64,000 nt of DNA from an uncultured Ignavibacteria bacterium (lineage in GTDB: Bacteria; Bacteroidota; Ignavibacteria; Kapaibacteriales; UBA2268), in NCBI GenBank assembly GCA_903862655.1, contig CAIOZA010000006.1:48431-112430 (forward strand), written 5' to 3'. The notes under the pieces were generated by a model. That model made no database searches, had not been told where the DNA came from, and saw nothing but the letters and a program-made list of their open reading frames with translations. Positions 44,424 through 52,308 of the stretch are shown here, piece by piece (within the stretch, counting starts at the first letter, position 1; each line of letters begins with the position of its first letter). The translations under genes and the position numbers were made by a program.

Positions 44424-45097
44424 AAATTATTACACTTCTTTTTGTCCTAATAAGTTCAAATCTTTATTCTCAAACGAATTATCCATTTGACATGGAACCT
44501 GGTTTTGGGTTTGAGCTTCAAATCGGGTACCCAACATTAAATCTTGATCCGCTCAAAGAAACCAGGGACAATGGATTAACCTCATTTGAATTCCCTGCTA
44601 AAGTAACTGATGATTATCCTCACCTTCCTTATTTCCAGGGAGAATTGCTATATTGCAGTAAGCTTTTCGATTTAGGACTAGCCTTCTCATTTTTGACAAC
44701 CGGCACAAGAGTTCATTATTCTGATTACTCAGGTGAGTATAAATTCGACAATGTTATTTCAAATTACGAATACGGGTTAATCATTAAAACAAAGGACGTC
44801 AACAGGGATTCTCCCTATGGAGTTCAATCGTATGTAGAAGTAGGTTATTCTAGTTTAAGGATGAAATCCACTGAATATATTCTCATCGGGAATCAAAAGC
44901 AATCAAATGACGATTTGTTCACTAATACACTGTTATTTTGTGAGTTAGGATTAAAGGGTAATTACTATTTCGATAATTTTATTGCCTCAATAGGCATTTC
45001 TTATTTTCTGGAATTTGAAAATGAACTGTCAATTGGTTTTGATGGCTTCAGAGCTCATATAGGAATTGGTTATAGATTACCTTTTTCGAAGAAATAA
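44408..45097 (+). CDS. predicted outer-membrane beta-barrel protein
   Basis: The 229-residue product has a signal peptide ('IITLLFVLISSNLYSQ') and barrel-like strands ('FGFELQIGYPTLNL', 'FDLGLAFSFLTTGTRVHYSD', 'GVQSYVEVGYSSLRM', 'FRAHIGIGYRLPF'). The C-terminus is 'SKK', so the terminal aromatic is three residues in. No family is recognised. Its start lies inside the lipoprotein gene (16-base overlap), so lipoprotein and barrel may form an outer-membrane pair. Confidence 0.65.
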   Translation: MQTQIKIITLLFVLISSNLYSQTNYPFDMEPGFGFELQIGYPTLNLDPLKETRDNGLTSFEFPAKVTDDYPHLPYFQGELLYCSKLFDLGLAFSFLTTGTRVHYSDYSGEYKFDNVISNYEYGLIIKTKDVNRDSPYGVQSYVEVGYSSLRMKSTEYILIGNQKQSNDDLFTNTLLFCELGLKGNYYFDNFIASIGISYFLEFENELSIGFDGFRAHIGIGYRLPFSKK

Positions 45098-45130
45098 AAG
45101 GGTTTGTTCTGTAAATTCTCTATGATTTTT

Positions 45131-46393
45131 TTATACAAATAATTCACCACGAACCCAAACAGAATCAACATGGTTCACACCGAAATGATAGAACAGATCT
45201 ATATAGGATGTTGTGTCGGTCAATATCAGGTCAGCATCTTTGCCAACTTCAATGCTTCCGGCTTCACTAGAATAACCCAATGAGTGAGCCGCATTTAGAG
45301 TTGCAGCATTAAGAGCTTCTTCTGCAGTCATCCTCATGTTAATTACAGAGAGTGAAAGGATATTCTGCATATTTTCCGTGAAGCAAGAACCAGGATTGCA
45401 ATCTGTAGCCAGAGCAACTATAGCACCTCTATCTATAATCTTGCGTGCCTGAGCATAAGGCATTCTGATGAAATATGCTGTTCCCGGCAGGAGGGTAGCT
45501 ACCGTACCCGAATCGCGAAGTTTATCAATGTTTTTATCGGATATAAATAGCAGATGGTCGGCTGATATTGCTCCGATATCTGCGGCTAATCCAGCTGCAT
45601 CGACATCAGCAAGCTCATCGGCATGCATTCTTATCTTCAACCCCAAATCCATGGCAGATCTAAAAATTCTCTCTGCCTGCTGAATTGAATAGTAACCTTT
45701 ATCAACGAATGCGTCACAATATTCGGCAAGCCCTTCCTCAGCAACAATCGGGAGCATTTCCTTACAAAGAATTTCCACATATTTATCGTGGTTATCCTTA
45801 TATTCAAGCGGGAAATCATGGGCACCCAGAAACGTTGTTCTAATCTTTATCGGGAGTACCTCTTTCATTTTCTTGATAGCTCTCAGCATCTTCAGCTCTG
45901 TTTCGAGATCAAGCCCATAGCCACTTTTAATCTCAAGAGAAGTTGTTCCATACTTTATCGCAGATTTTGCAAGACGCAATCCATTGTCGAAAAGCTCTTC
46001 GATTGTCGCATTTCTTGTTGCCCTAACCGTTGCCTGAATCCCACCACCTGATTCGGCAATCTCCTGATAAGTCGCGCCTCTCAATCTTCTGCCGAATTCG
46101 TCGGAACGATTGCCTGCAAACACAATATGAGTATGTGAATCAATAAAACCCGGAAGAACGGTTTTTCCTTCAGCATCAATGATTTTATCAGGAATTATTG
46201 ACTTATCGTCGAGTTTTTTCTTGGCATCAGAAGAAGTTCCTATCCATTCAATTTTTTCACTGAAAAGGATTGCTCCGTCTTTAATTTCAGCTACATCCGA
46301 TATAGCCATTCCGGTTTTATATTTTTCACCTTTTTGTGAAATTGTTACAAGTGAGCCAATATTAAATAATAAAGTCTGCATTTTGATTTCCAT
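45131..46393 (-). CDS. hutI: imidazolonepropionase
   Basis: HutI hydrolyses imidazolone-5-propionate to formiminoglutamate in histidine breakdown. This amidohydrolase-superfamily protein has 'VLPGFIDSHTHIVFAGNRSD' (metal-binding HxH), 'SGGGIQATVRATRNA', 'LGAHDFPLEY', 'RMHADELADVDAAGLAADIG' and 'LATDCNPGSCFTENMQNIL', all characteristic of HutI. An alternative start at the second Met (46381) would shorten it by four residues. The other hut genes are not adjacent, so the pathway, if complete, must be encoded elsewhere. Confidence 0.93.
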   Translation of the reverse strand: MEIKMQTLLFNIGSLVTISQKGEKYKTGMAISDVAEIKDGAILFSEKIEWIGTSSDAKKKLDDKSIIPDKIIDAEGKTVLPGFIDSHTHIVFAGNRSDEFGRRLRGATYQEIAESGGGIQATVRATRNATIEELFDNGLRLAKSAIKYGTTSLEIKSGYGLDLETELKMLRAIKKMKEVLPIKIRTTFLGAHDFPLEYKDNHDKYVEILCKEMLPIVAEEGLAEYCDAFVDKGYYSIQQAERIFRSAMDLGLKIRMHADELADVDAAGLAADIGAISADHLLFISDKNIDKLRDSGTVATLLPGTAYFIRMPYAQARKIIDRGAIVALATDCNPGSCFTENMQNILSLSVINMRMTAEEALNAATLNAAHSLGYSSEAGSIEVGKDADLILTDTTSYIDLFYHFGVNHVDSVWVRGELFV

Positions 46394-46462
46394 TCAAAGA
46401 AATTTAAGATTACAATTTACAAAAAATGATTTAAAGAAAATATACCACTTGGGATATAATCA

Positions 46463-46490
46463 AAAAGGAGCTTCAAAAAAAGCCCCTTTT
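46463..46490 (-). terminator. terminator of the HMG-CoA synthase/thiolase/DUF35 cluster
   Basis: On the minus strand AAAAGGGGCTT pairs with AAGCTCCTTTT (one mismatch) across a short TTTTTG loop and runs into T-rich sequence. It lies 28 bases after the DUF35 stop and just before the hutI start region. Confidence 0.65.
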
Positions 46491-46517
46491 CTTTAAATTA
46501 GCATATTGAAATCAGAA

Positions 46518-46907
46518 TTAAATAAGGATAGCCTTGTAACCATAGTTGATGATTCCGGCATCGCCTTCTTCCATAACCTTTCTGAATATCAGCTCAACTC
46601 TTGAGCCGATTTTCAATTCATCTTCTTTGCAATCAACAACTTGAGTTGTGAGTCTTGCTCCTTCATCGGTTTCGACGATTGCAATTGCAAATGGTGTCTG
46701 CTTTGCGTAGGCATCAGATGCAATATGAATAATTGTGTAGGAAAGGATTGTTCCTGTTCCATTTAAAGTAATCTTTTCGAATTCTCTGTCCCCTGTTTCA
46801 GGGCAGATGTATCTAGTTGGTAAATACACTTTTCCGCTTTTGAATTTTGTTGCTTCAAGTCTGTAGCGGTGAGGTATTTCGCGTGAATATCTTGGACTAA
46901 TAGCCAT
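46518..46907 (-). CDS. DUF35 OB-fold protein with degenerate zinc ribbon
   Basis: The 129-residue protein matches DUF35 partners of thiolase/HMG-CoA synthase: 'YSREIPHRYRLEATKFKSGK', then 'VYLPTRYICPETGDREFEKI', and an OB fold ('GTGTILSYTIIHIASDAY', 'PFAIAIVETDEGARLTTQVV'). In archaea the DUF35 protein bridges the two enzymes of the acetoacetyl-CoA thiolase/HMG-CoA synthase complex. Its zinc ribbon normally has four cysteines, but here only one (in 'RYICPE') remains, so zinc binding is probably lost. It overlaps the thiolase stop by one base (TAATG), indicating translational coupling. Confidence 0.88.
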   Translation of the reverse strand: MAISPRYSREIPHRYRLEATKFKSGKVYLPTRYICPETGDREFEKITLNGTGTILSYTIIHIASDAYAKQTPFAIAIVETDEGARLTTQVVDCKEDELKIGSRVELIFRKVMEEGDAGIINYGYKAILI

Positions 46908-48055
46908 TATTGTGCCTCCAGAATGTGTACAACAGAACTTCCACCGGAACCACCCATATTTTGGGTCATACCATATTTTGCATTTTCAACCTGACGTTTG
47001 CCGGCTGTGCCACGCAACTGCTCAACTGCTTCGATTACCTGGGCAACGCCTGTTGCGCCGACCGGATGACCTTTAGCTTTGAGTCCTCCACTCGAGTTGA
47101 TGACAATTTTACCGCCATAGGTTGCTTCACCGTTAGCGATTGCTTTTCCACCCTTACCGTAATCGAAGAAACCAAGTTCTTCGGCAACGATAATTTCAGC
47201 GATAGAGAAACAGTCGTGAACTTCTGCAAATGATATATCCGAAGGTTTCAAACCTGCCATTTTGTAAGCACGTTCACCTGCAAGGCGAACAGCATCCAAA
47301 CGTGTTAGATCCTTGTGGTCATGCAATGCGATAGGGCCTGTTGCGGCACCGATAGCTTTGATTTTGACAGGATTCTTAACGAATTGCTTTGCCATCTCCA
47401 TTGGACAAAGAATAACGGCTGCAGCTCCATCGGTTATTGGTGAACAATCCATAAGTCTCAGTGGATCAGCAACCATCGATGAAGTTAGCACAGTTTTCAT
47501 ATCCATTTCGAATGGATACTGGGCATTAGGATTATGTACAGAATGTTTATGATTCTTGATTGGGACCTGAGCCAGTTCTTCACGTGTTAAGCCATACTGG
47601 TGCATGTAAGCACGAGCCATCATAGCATATAAACCCGGGAAAGTAACTCCTGTGTATGCTTCGTATTCCTGATCAGATGCGGTTGCCAAAACGAAAGTTC
47701 CGTCTTCGATATCCCACATTTTTTCAACACCACCAGCCATGACGATATCGCTCATACCTGAAGCGACTTCCATGAAAGCTGAACGAATAGCAACACTGCC
47801 GGATGCACATGCCGATTCAACTCTTGCGGCTGGAATTCCGCGCTGACCCATATAATCTGTCATTACAGATGCAATGTGCTCCTGATATGTATAGAGTCCG
47901 CTGGACATACAACCGACATATAAGGAATCGATTTTATCGACATTAGCATCTGCCATTGCTTTAAGAGCAGCTTCGGCAAACATGTCACGGATGCCTTGAT
48001 CCCAAAGCTCACCGAATCTTGTCATCCCGACGCCGATTATTGCAACTTCTCGCAT
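46907..48055 (-). CDS. archaeal-type acetoacetyl-CoA thiolase
   Basis: The 382-residue thiolase has the nucleophile Cys in '[12 protein letters not shown]' (Cys83), '[20 protein letters not shown]', and the C-terminal '[16 protein letters not shown]', and it ends '[16 protein letters not shown]'. The form is the SCP-x/archaeal thiolase type rather than bacterial AtoB. It condenses two acetyl-CoA into acetoacetyl-CoA, the first committed step here toward HMG-CoA. GGAG precedes the ATG by eight bases. It lies between HMG-CoA synthase (82-base gap) and DUF35 (one-base overlap), the archaeal order. Confidence 0.9.
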   Translation of the reverse strand: MREVAIIGVGMTRFGELWDQGIRDMFAEAALKAMADANVDKIDSLYVGCMSSGLYTYQEHIASVMTDYMGQRGIPAARVESACASGSVAIRSAFMEVASGMSDIVMAGGVEKMWDIEDGTFVLATASDQEYEAYTGVTFPGLYAMMARAYMHQYGLTREELAQVPIKNHKHSVHNPNAQYPFEMDMKTVLTSSMVADPLRLMDCSPITDGAAAVILCPMEMAKQFVKNPVKIKAIGAATGPIALHDHKDLTRLDAVRLAGERAYKMAGLKPSDISFAEVHDCFSIAEIIVAEELGFFDYGKGGKAIANGEATYGGKIVINSSGGLKAKGHPVGATGVAQVIEAVEQLRGTAGKRQVENAKYGMTQNMGGSGGSSVVHILEAQ

Positions 48056-48137
48056 AAATATTACTCCATTTATTTATTGATTTACTTTTTAATATAATAT
48101 TATTTAAACTTACATCAGATGAATTAATCAATCAAGA

Positions 48138-49184
48138 TTATTCACCAAATCTAATCTTTTTACGATATGCTACATATTGACCGTAATCGAGATAAATTTT
48201 CTTTCCGTTGAGCATGTCTCTTGTTTTGGGAGCCAGATCCTGAACTTCTGCAATTTTATCCTGAGCTTCAAAAATGAAACCATCACTGCCAGCACCCGAA
48301 CCAAATGAAACCATGAATATCTTCTCGCCGGGCTTGACAATGTCAAGTATAGCTGTTAATCCTGTTGGAGAAGAACCCGAATAGGTGTTACCCATAAGAT
48401 TGACAACCCAACCCTGATCCATCTGCTCTTGAGTGAATCCGAGAGTTTTACCAGCTTTAAGAGGGAATTTGCCGTTTGGCATGTGGAATACAGCATGAGC
48501 GAAATCGCTTGGCTTCATTCCTGATTTTTCGAGAAGAATACTTCCGCAACCGAGTAAGTGCTTGAAGTAAGCAGGCTCACCTGTGAAACGTCCGCCATGT
48601 CTTGGATAATGCTGATACTCGCGACGCCAGAAATCTGCTGTATCGCTTGTATATGAATGCGTGTAGAGAACATCTGCCAATACATTTGTTTTACCAAAAA
48701 TAAAAGCAGCTCCACCAGCTGATGCACTGTATTCGAGAGCATCGCCCGGAGCACCCTGAGATGTATCGGCTCCGATACCGAGAGCATATTCCATGTTGTC
48801 TGCTTTGACGTGGCTATATGCAACATACATTGCTTCTGAACCAGCTTTGCAGGCAAATTCAAAGTCAGCAACGTGAACATCAGGTCCAATACCCATAGCG
48901 TCCACGAGAACTGTTCCTGAAGGTTTTACGGCATAAGGATGCGATTCTGACCCAATATAAACAGCTCCAATTTTCTGAGGATCAATACCTGCACGCTTTA
49001 GAGCATTCTTAGCGGCAGCTATCGCTATTGTTATTGTATCTTCATCCCGGCCTGGCACTGTTTTTTCTTTCATAAGCAAACCGCGTTCGATTGCGACAAT
49101 ATCATCGCCCCATTGACTGGCAATTGTGCCTGCCTTGATGCGGTAAGCTGGTACGTATGCACCATATCCGACAATTCCTACCAT
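48138..49184 (-). CDS. archaeal-type hydroxymethylglutaryl-CoA synthase
   Basis: HMG-CoA synthase joins acetyl-CoA and acetoacetyl-CoA in the mevalonate pathway. The 348 residues match the archaeal/bacterial short form: 'GIVGYGAYVPAYRI' at the N-terminus, Glu80 in 'YIGSESHPYAVKPSG', the nucleophile Cys112 in 'ADFEFACKAGSEAM', His234 in 'AVFHMPNGKFP', 'NTYSGSSPTGLTAI' and 'VSFGSGAGSDGFIF'. An AGGAG-like site (GGAGTTAAT) precedes the ATG. It heads the synthase-thiolase-DUF35 cluster. Mevalonate kinase and HMG-CoA reductase genes are not in the window. Confidence 0.93.
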   Translation of the reverse strand: MVGIVGYGAYVPAYRIKAGTIASQWGDDIVAIERGLLMKEKTVPGRDEDTITIAIAAAKNALKRAGIDPQKIGAVYIGSESHPYAVKPSGTVLVDAMGIGPDVHVADFEFACKAGSEAMYVAYSHVKADNMEYALGIGADTSQGAPGDALEYSASAGGAAFIFGKTNVLADVLYTHSYTSDTADFWRREYQHYPRHGGRFTGEPAYFKHLLGCGSILLEKSGMKPSDFAHAVFHMPNGKFPLKAGKTLGFTQEQMDQGWVVNLMGNTYSGSSPTGLTAILDIVKPGEKIFMVSFGSGAGSDGFIFEAQDKIAEVQDLAPKTRDMLNGKKIYLDYGQYVAYRKKIRFGE

Positions 49185-49525
49185 ATTAACTCCAAATGAT
49201 TAATGAACTGAAATTTAAAAATACCTATGAAAAATACTGATTTTTAGATGCTAAATATAAGACAAATTCAGTGTAACTCTTAAATAAATGTGCTATTTTT
49301 TGTCATTCCTGCACATGCAGGAAGCTTGTATTAAAGTCATATACAAAATAATAACTTTTTAACAGTCTCTTTTCATGATCTTGATTGAGATAAGATTACA
49401 AATTTACCAATTTTTCTTTGTTTTTCAATATTTTCTTTAGTTCAAAAACAATGCACAGTTAGGAATTCAAAATATTGGTTTTATCTTCATTATAAGTTTA
49501 ATGTTTTATGCTTCCCTTTAACAAC
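49185..49525. other. gene-free gap with one family B hairpin
   Basis: About 340 AT-rich bases lie between the HMG-CoA synthase start and the glutathione peroxidase end. The only structure seen is ATTCCTGC-ACAT-GCAGGAAG at 49305-49323, preceded by GTC, which belongs to repeat family B. The promoter of the mevalonate cluster should lie in the first 200 bases, but no convincing element was identified. Confidence 0.6.
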
Positions 49526-50122
49526 TTATGATGCTTTCAGCAATTTCTCTATATCCTCTGACATTCCTTCAGGGCTTGCCATTGATCCGTAGCGGTCGAA
49601 TGGTATGCCGTTCTTATCTATCAGGAATTTCGTAAAATTCCACTTAATCGCTTTTGTACCAAGAATTCCCGTTACTTTCTCTGTTAAGTATTTATACAAA
49701 GGATGGGCATTGTCTCCATTGACGTCGATCTTGTCGAACATTGGAAAGGTGACACCGAAATTAATTGAGCAGAATTCCTTGATTTCCTTGTTTGTGCCAG
49801 GTTCCTGAGAATTGAATTGATTGCAGGGGAATCCGAGTATAACAAGACCTTTGTCCTTATACTTTTCATAGAGAGCTTCCAGACCTTTGTACTGCGGAGT
49901 AAATCCGCATTTGCTGGCAACATTGACAATCAGCAAAACCTTGCCCTTATACTCGTTTAGGCTCATATCATTTCCGTCAATTGTTTTGACATTAAAGTCA
50001 TACACAGATTTTTCTGCTTTTTTTGTCTCTTGAGAGAACAATGTTGCGCCGAATATCAGTGAACTAAAAATTAGCAAAGCCAAGCCTCCCCGAAATATAT
50101 ATGAATTTATACATAATTTCAT
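49526..50122 (-). CDS. glutathione peroxidase-family thiol peroxidase, exported
   Basis: The 198-residue protein starts with a hydrophobic signal or anchor (residues 12-28, 'GGLALLIFSSLIFGATLF'). The peroxidase domain has the catalytic Cys72 in 'VNVASKCGFTPQY', Gln in 'LGFPCNQFNSQEPG' and Trp-Asn in 'IKWNFTKFLID', the standard tetrad. The nucleophile is cysteine, not selenocysteine. Such enzymes usually use thioredoxin rather than glutathione as reductant. A periplasmic peroxidase is expected; the adjacent genes give no electron donor. Confidence 0.92.
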   Translation of the reverse strand: MKLCINSYIFRGGLALLIFSSLIFGATLFSQETKKAEKSVYDFNVKTIDGNDMSLNEYKGKVLLIVNVASKCGFTPQYKGLEALYEKYKDKGLVILGFPCNQFNSQEPGTNKEIKEFCSINFGVTFPMFDKIDVNGDNAHPLYKYLTEKVTGILGTKAIKWNFTKFLIDKNGIPFDRYGSMASPEGMSEDIEKLLKAS

Positions 50123-50212
50123 AATAACGCCTTATATAGATATATTGTAATAACAATAATTGAGGAAATAAAGACGATGGAGGATGAGGTTAATTGAATT
50201 CGAATATTTACA

Positions 50213-50246
50213 AAAAAAGTGCTTCCTGTCTAGGAAACACTTTTTT
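50213..50246 (-). terminator. terminator of the HMA-domain gene
   Basis: AAAAAAGTG...CACTTTTTT encloses TTCC/GGAA with one mismatch. On the minus strand it ends in a T-run, 45 bases after the HMA gene stop. Confidence 0.7.
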
Positions 50247-50290
50247 CAAAATGGATTTAAACTATTAATGGTTATAGTTATTTCAGCAGA

Positions 50291-50641
50291 TTAATTGTGT
50301 CCACCTTTTTTACAGCATTTTGGCAGTTTGTCATAGGCTGTTTTGCTTGCTGGTTTGTCGTCAGCATCATAACCCAATTTTGTAATTGCTGTTTTAATTT
50401 CATCAGGTGTAAGCTTAGCAGGATTGTAGTTCACAGTTACAAATTTGGTTGCAACGTCCAGATCTGACTTGGTTATTCCTTCAACTTTACCGAGCCCCTT
50501 TTCAATTCTACCTTTGCACATGTCGCAGACGGCTGATGTCTTGATTTTGACTTCGCTGGTCTTATCTTCAGCCTTGGTGACATTGTAAAAAAGTGCAATA
50601 GCAATAAGACTTAGAACAAGTGATTTTATCATATTTTTCAT
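50291..50641 (-). CDS. periplasmic heavy-metal-associated (HMA) domain protein
   Basis: The 116-residue protein has a signal peptide ('MIKSLVLSLIAIALFYNVTK'). It then carries a ferredoxin-like HMA fold with the metal site 'CDMC' ('TSAVCDMCKGRIEKGLGKVE', residues about 36-55) and 'KLTPDEIKTAITKLGYDADD'. The C-terminus 'KLPKCCKKGGHN' adds two Cys and a His, perhaps a second metal site. It may bind copper or mercury in the periplasm. It is transcribed alone between glutathione peroxidase and bshC. Confidence 0.85.
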   Translation of the reverse strand: MKNMIKSLVLSLIAIALFYNVTKAEDKTSEVKIKTSAVCDMCKGRIEKGLGKVEGITKSDLDVATKFVTVNYNPAKLTPDEIKTAITKLGYDADDKPASKTAYDKLPKCCKKGGHN

Positions 50642-50673
50642 TATAATATCCTTTATTTCTTAAAAATTTAAAC

Positions 50674-52308
50674 TTATATATTGACGAATAAATGATGTTC
50701 CCTATTTTGTCTGCAAATTTCTTTTAAAATATTGACAAATGATGTCTTTCCATAAAGATTGATAAAAAACAGAGGTGTAAATATCCGTTCCTGTAAAGTA
50801 TCAATAGGGAAGAGAACCGTAGAACAGTATTTGTAACGTGAAAGAGTAACTTCGTTATTCCTCTTTAATGCCGAATTCAACTTTTTAAGGATGTTTTCTG
50901 TCAGCAGTTCCGATTTAACCTCAGCTGCTTTAACTGTAGAGGTTAGAGTCGGATCTGAATGCAAGACGAGGTTTGCAATTTCTCCGAAAGAAGATTGAAT
51001 AATTGATTTTTGGGTTTCGATTTTCTGCAGAAGTGCATCATCTTTTTGGGCATTGAGTAAATCGTATTCTATATAGCTGAACGGAGTAAGAAAGAATTCA
51101 GGCTCCAGACTGCTTTGTTCAAGTATTCGTGCACTTTTGCGGTCGATAATAGTTGCAGAATGTCTGGGCAAATATGCTGCCATAGAAACATCGAAATATT
51201 CGAACAGTTCTTTAATTTGAGAAATATACCCTATTTCGCTGGGACCTCCGATATATGCTGCATTAGGAAGCGCATAATCCTGAAAGACAGGTCTGAGGAG
51301 AACATTAGGTGAGAAATTCTCTGGTTGTTCCTCTGCTGATTTTATCAACAATTCACAAGAGACTGAATCAGAGCCTATCTTAAAAGAAGAAATCTCATCA
51401 TCGGGTATAATTTTCTTTCTAACATTATCAGAATGATAAAAAAGATTAACTGGTGAATGTTTCGCCTGAATGTGATAACCATTTGAGGTGAGAACCTCAT
51501 TTGCTTCATGAATTATCTTGTCTGCTGTCCCTTTGGCAGAAATTTCTTTTAGAATAAGTGGCTTGCAAACACCTGATTTCATAATTTCAGATGCTTTGAT
51601 AAATAGTATCCCGGAATCTCCTGCGATGCTATTGATCAATCCAAGAAAGGCATCAGTCCAGTGAATCTCCGGCTTGTAATGTTGAATCAGTAAATCGCTG
51701 ATTTCAGATGTAAATTCTGTTTGGTTGAGGCTAGCAATAAAATTAGCAATATTTTCTAAAATCGTATCATCAAATACTTTTTCAGAAACCATTGTTTTTT
51801 CAGTTGTGGCGGACTTATCTATACAGGAAAATCGCTGCACAATATTTGATTTATCGGGACAATATATGTGGGAGGCTTCATGGCTATCGTGGTCGTTATC
51901 CTCTAGCCAGAAAACTGGGATAAAATTCAGACCGCGATGCTGTTGATTTAATTCTTCCGCAAGGCTTACAGTCGAGAATAACTTTAGTAGTGTGTAAAGT
52001 GGTCCACCCAGATATCCAACCTGCTGCCCTGTCGTTACTGTTAGAGAATTTGTGAGTTTTAACTTTTCAATGTTTTCAGTCTGAATTTCAGATAAATTAA
52101 GAGACGACATAGATTTGACAAGAATCTCATTCAATTGATTTCTCAAGTTATAATCAATTGATTTCTTATTAAGAAAAGCTGAATCTGAAAATAATCCTTC
52201 ATTATTGGAGAATCTGCTTAGAATAAACTGTTTTCCTGTAATAAAATCCAGGAAAAGTTTAGAAAATCCCTTAATCTTGTCATAATTATAAGTTTTCAAA
52301 TTTTTCAT
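50674..52308 (-). CDS. bshC: bacillithiol synthase (cysteine-adding enzyme BshC)
   Basis: BshC adds cysteine to GlcN-malate in the last step of bacillithiol synthesis. The 544-residue length is normal. Recognisable motifs are 'LTVTTGQQVGYLGGPLYTLL' (residues about 90-109), 'FIPVFWLEDNDHDSHEASHI', 'LRPVFQDYALPNAAYIGGPS' and 'EIGYISQIKELFEYFDVSMA'. The C-terminal coiled coil is present. The start overlaps the stop of the GT39 gene by four bases (ATGA), so the two are coupled. bshA and bshB are not in the window. Confidence 0.92.
   Translation of the reverse strand: MKNLKTYNYDKIKGFSKLFLDFITGKQFILSRFSNNEGLFSDSAFLNKKSIDYNLRNQLNEILVKSMSSLNLSEIQTENIEKLKLTNSLTVTTGQQVGYLGGPLYTLLKLFSTVSLAEELNQQHRGLNFIPVFWLEDNDHDSHEASHIYCPDKSNIVQRFSCIDKSATTEKTMVSEKVFDDTILENIANFIASLNQTEFTSEISDLLIQHYKPEIHWTDAFLGLINSIAGDSGILFIKASEIMKSGVCKPLILKEISAKGTADKIIHEANEVLTSNGYHIQAKHSPVNLFYHSDNVRKKIIPDDEISSFKIGSDSVSCELLIKSAEEQPENFSPNVLLRPVFQDYALPNAAYIGGPSEIGYISQIKELFEYFDVSMAAYLPRHSATIIDRKSARILEQSSLEPEFFLTPFSYIEYDLLNAQKDDALLQKIETQKSIIQSSFGEIANLVLHSDPTLTSTVKAAEVKSELLTENILKKLNSALKRNNEVTLSRYKYCSTVLFPIDTLQERIFTPLFFINLYGKTSFVNILKEICRQNREHHLFVNI

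Noticed and set aside
49896-49920. Selenocysteine codon in the glutathione peroxidase
   Set aside because: The active-site codon encodes cysteine ('ASKCGFTPQ'); no in-frame TGA is present.
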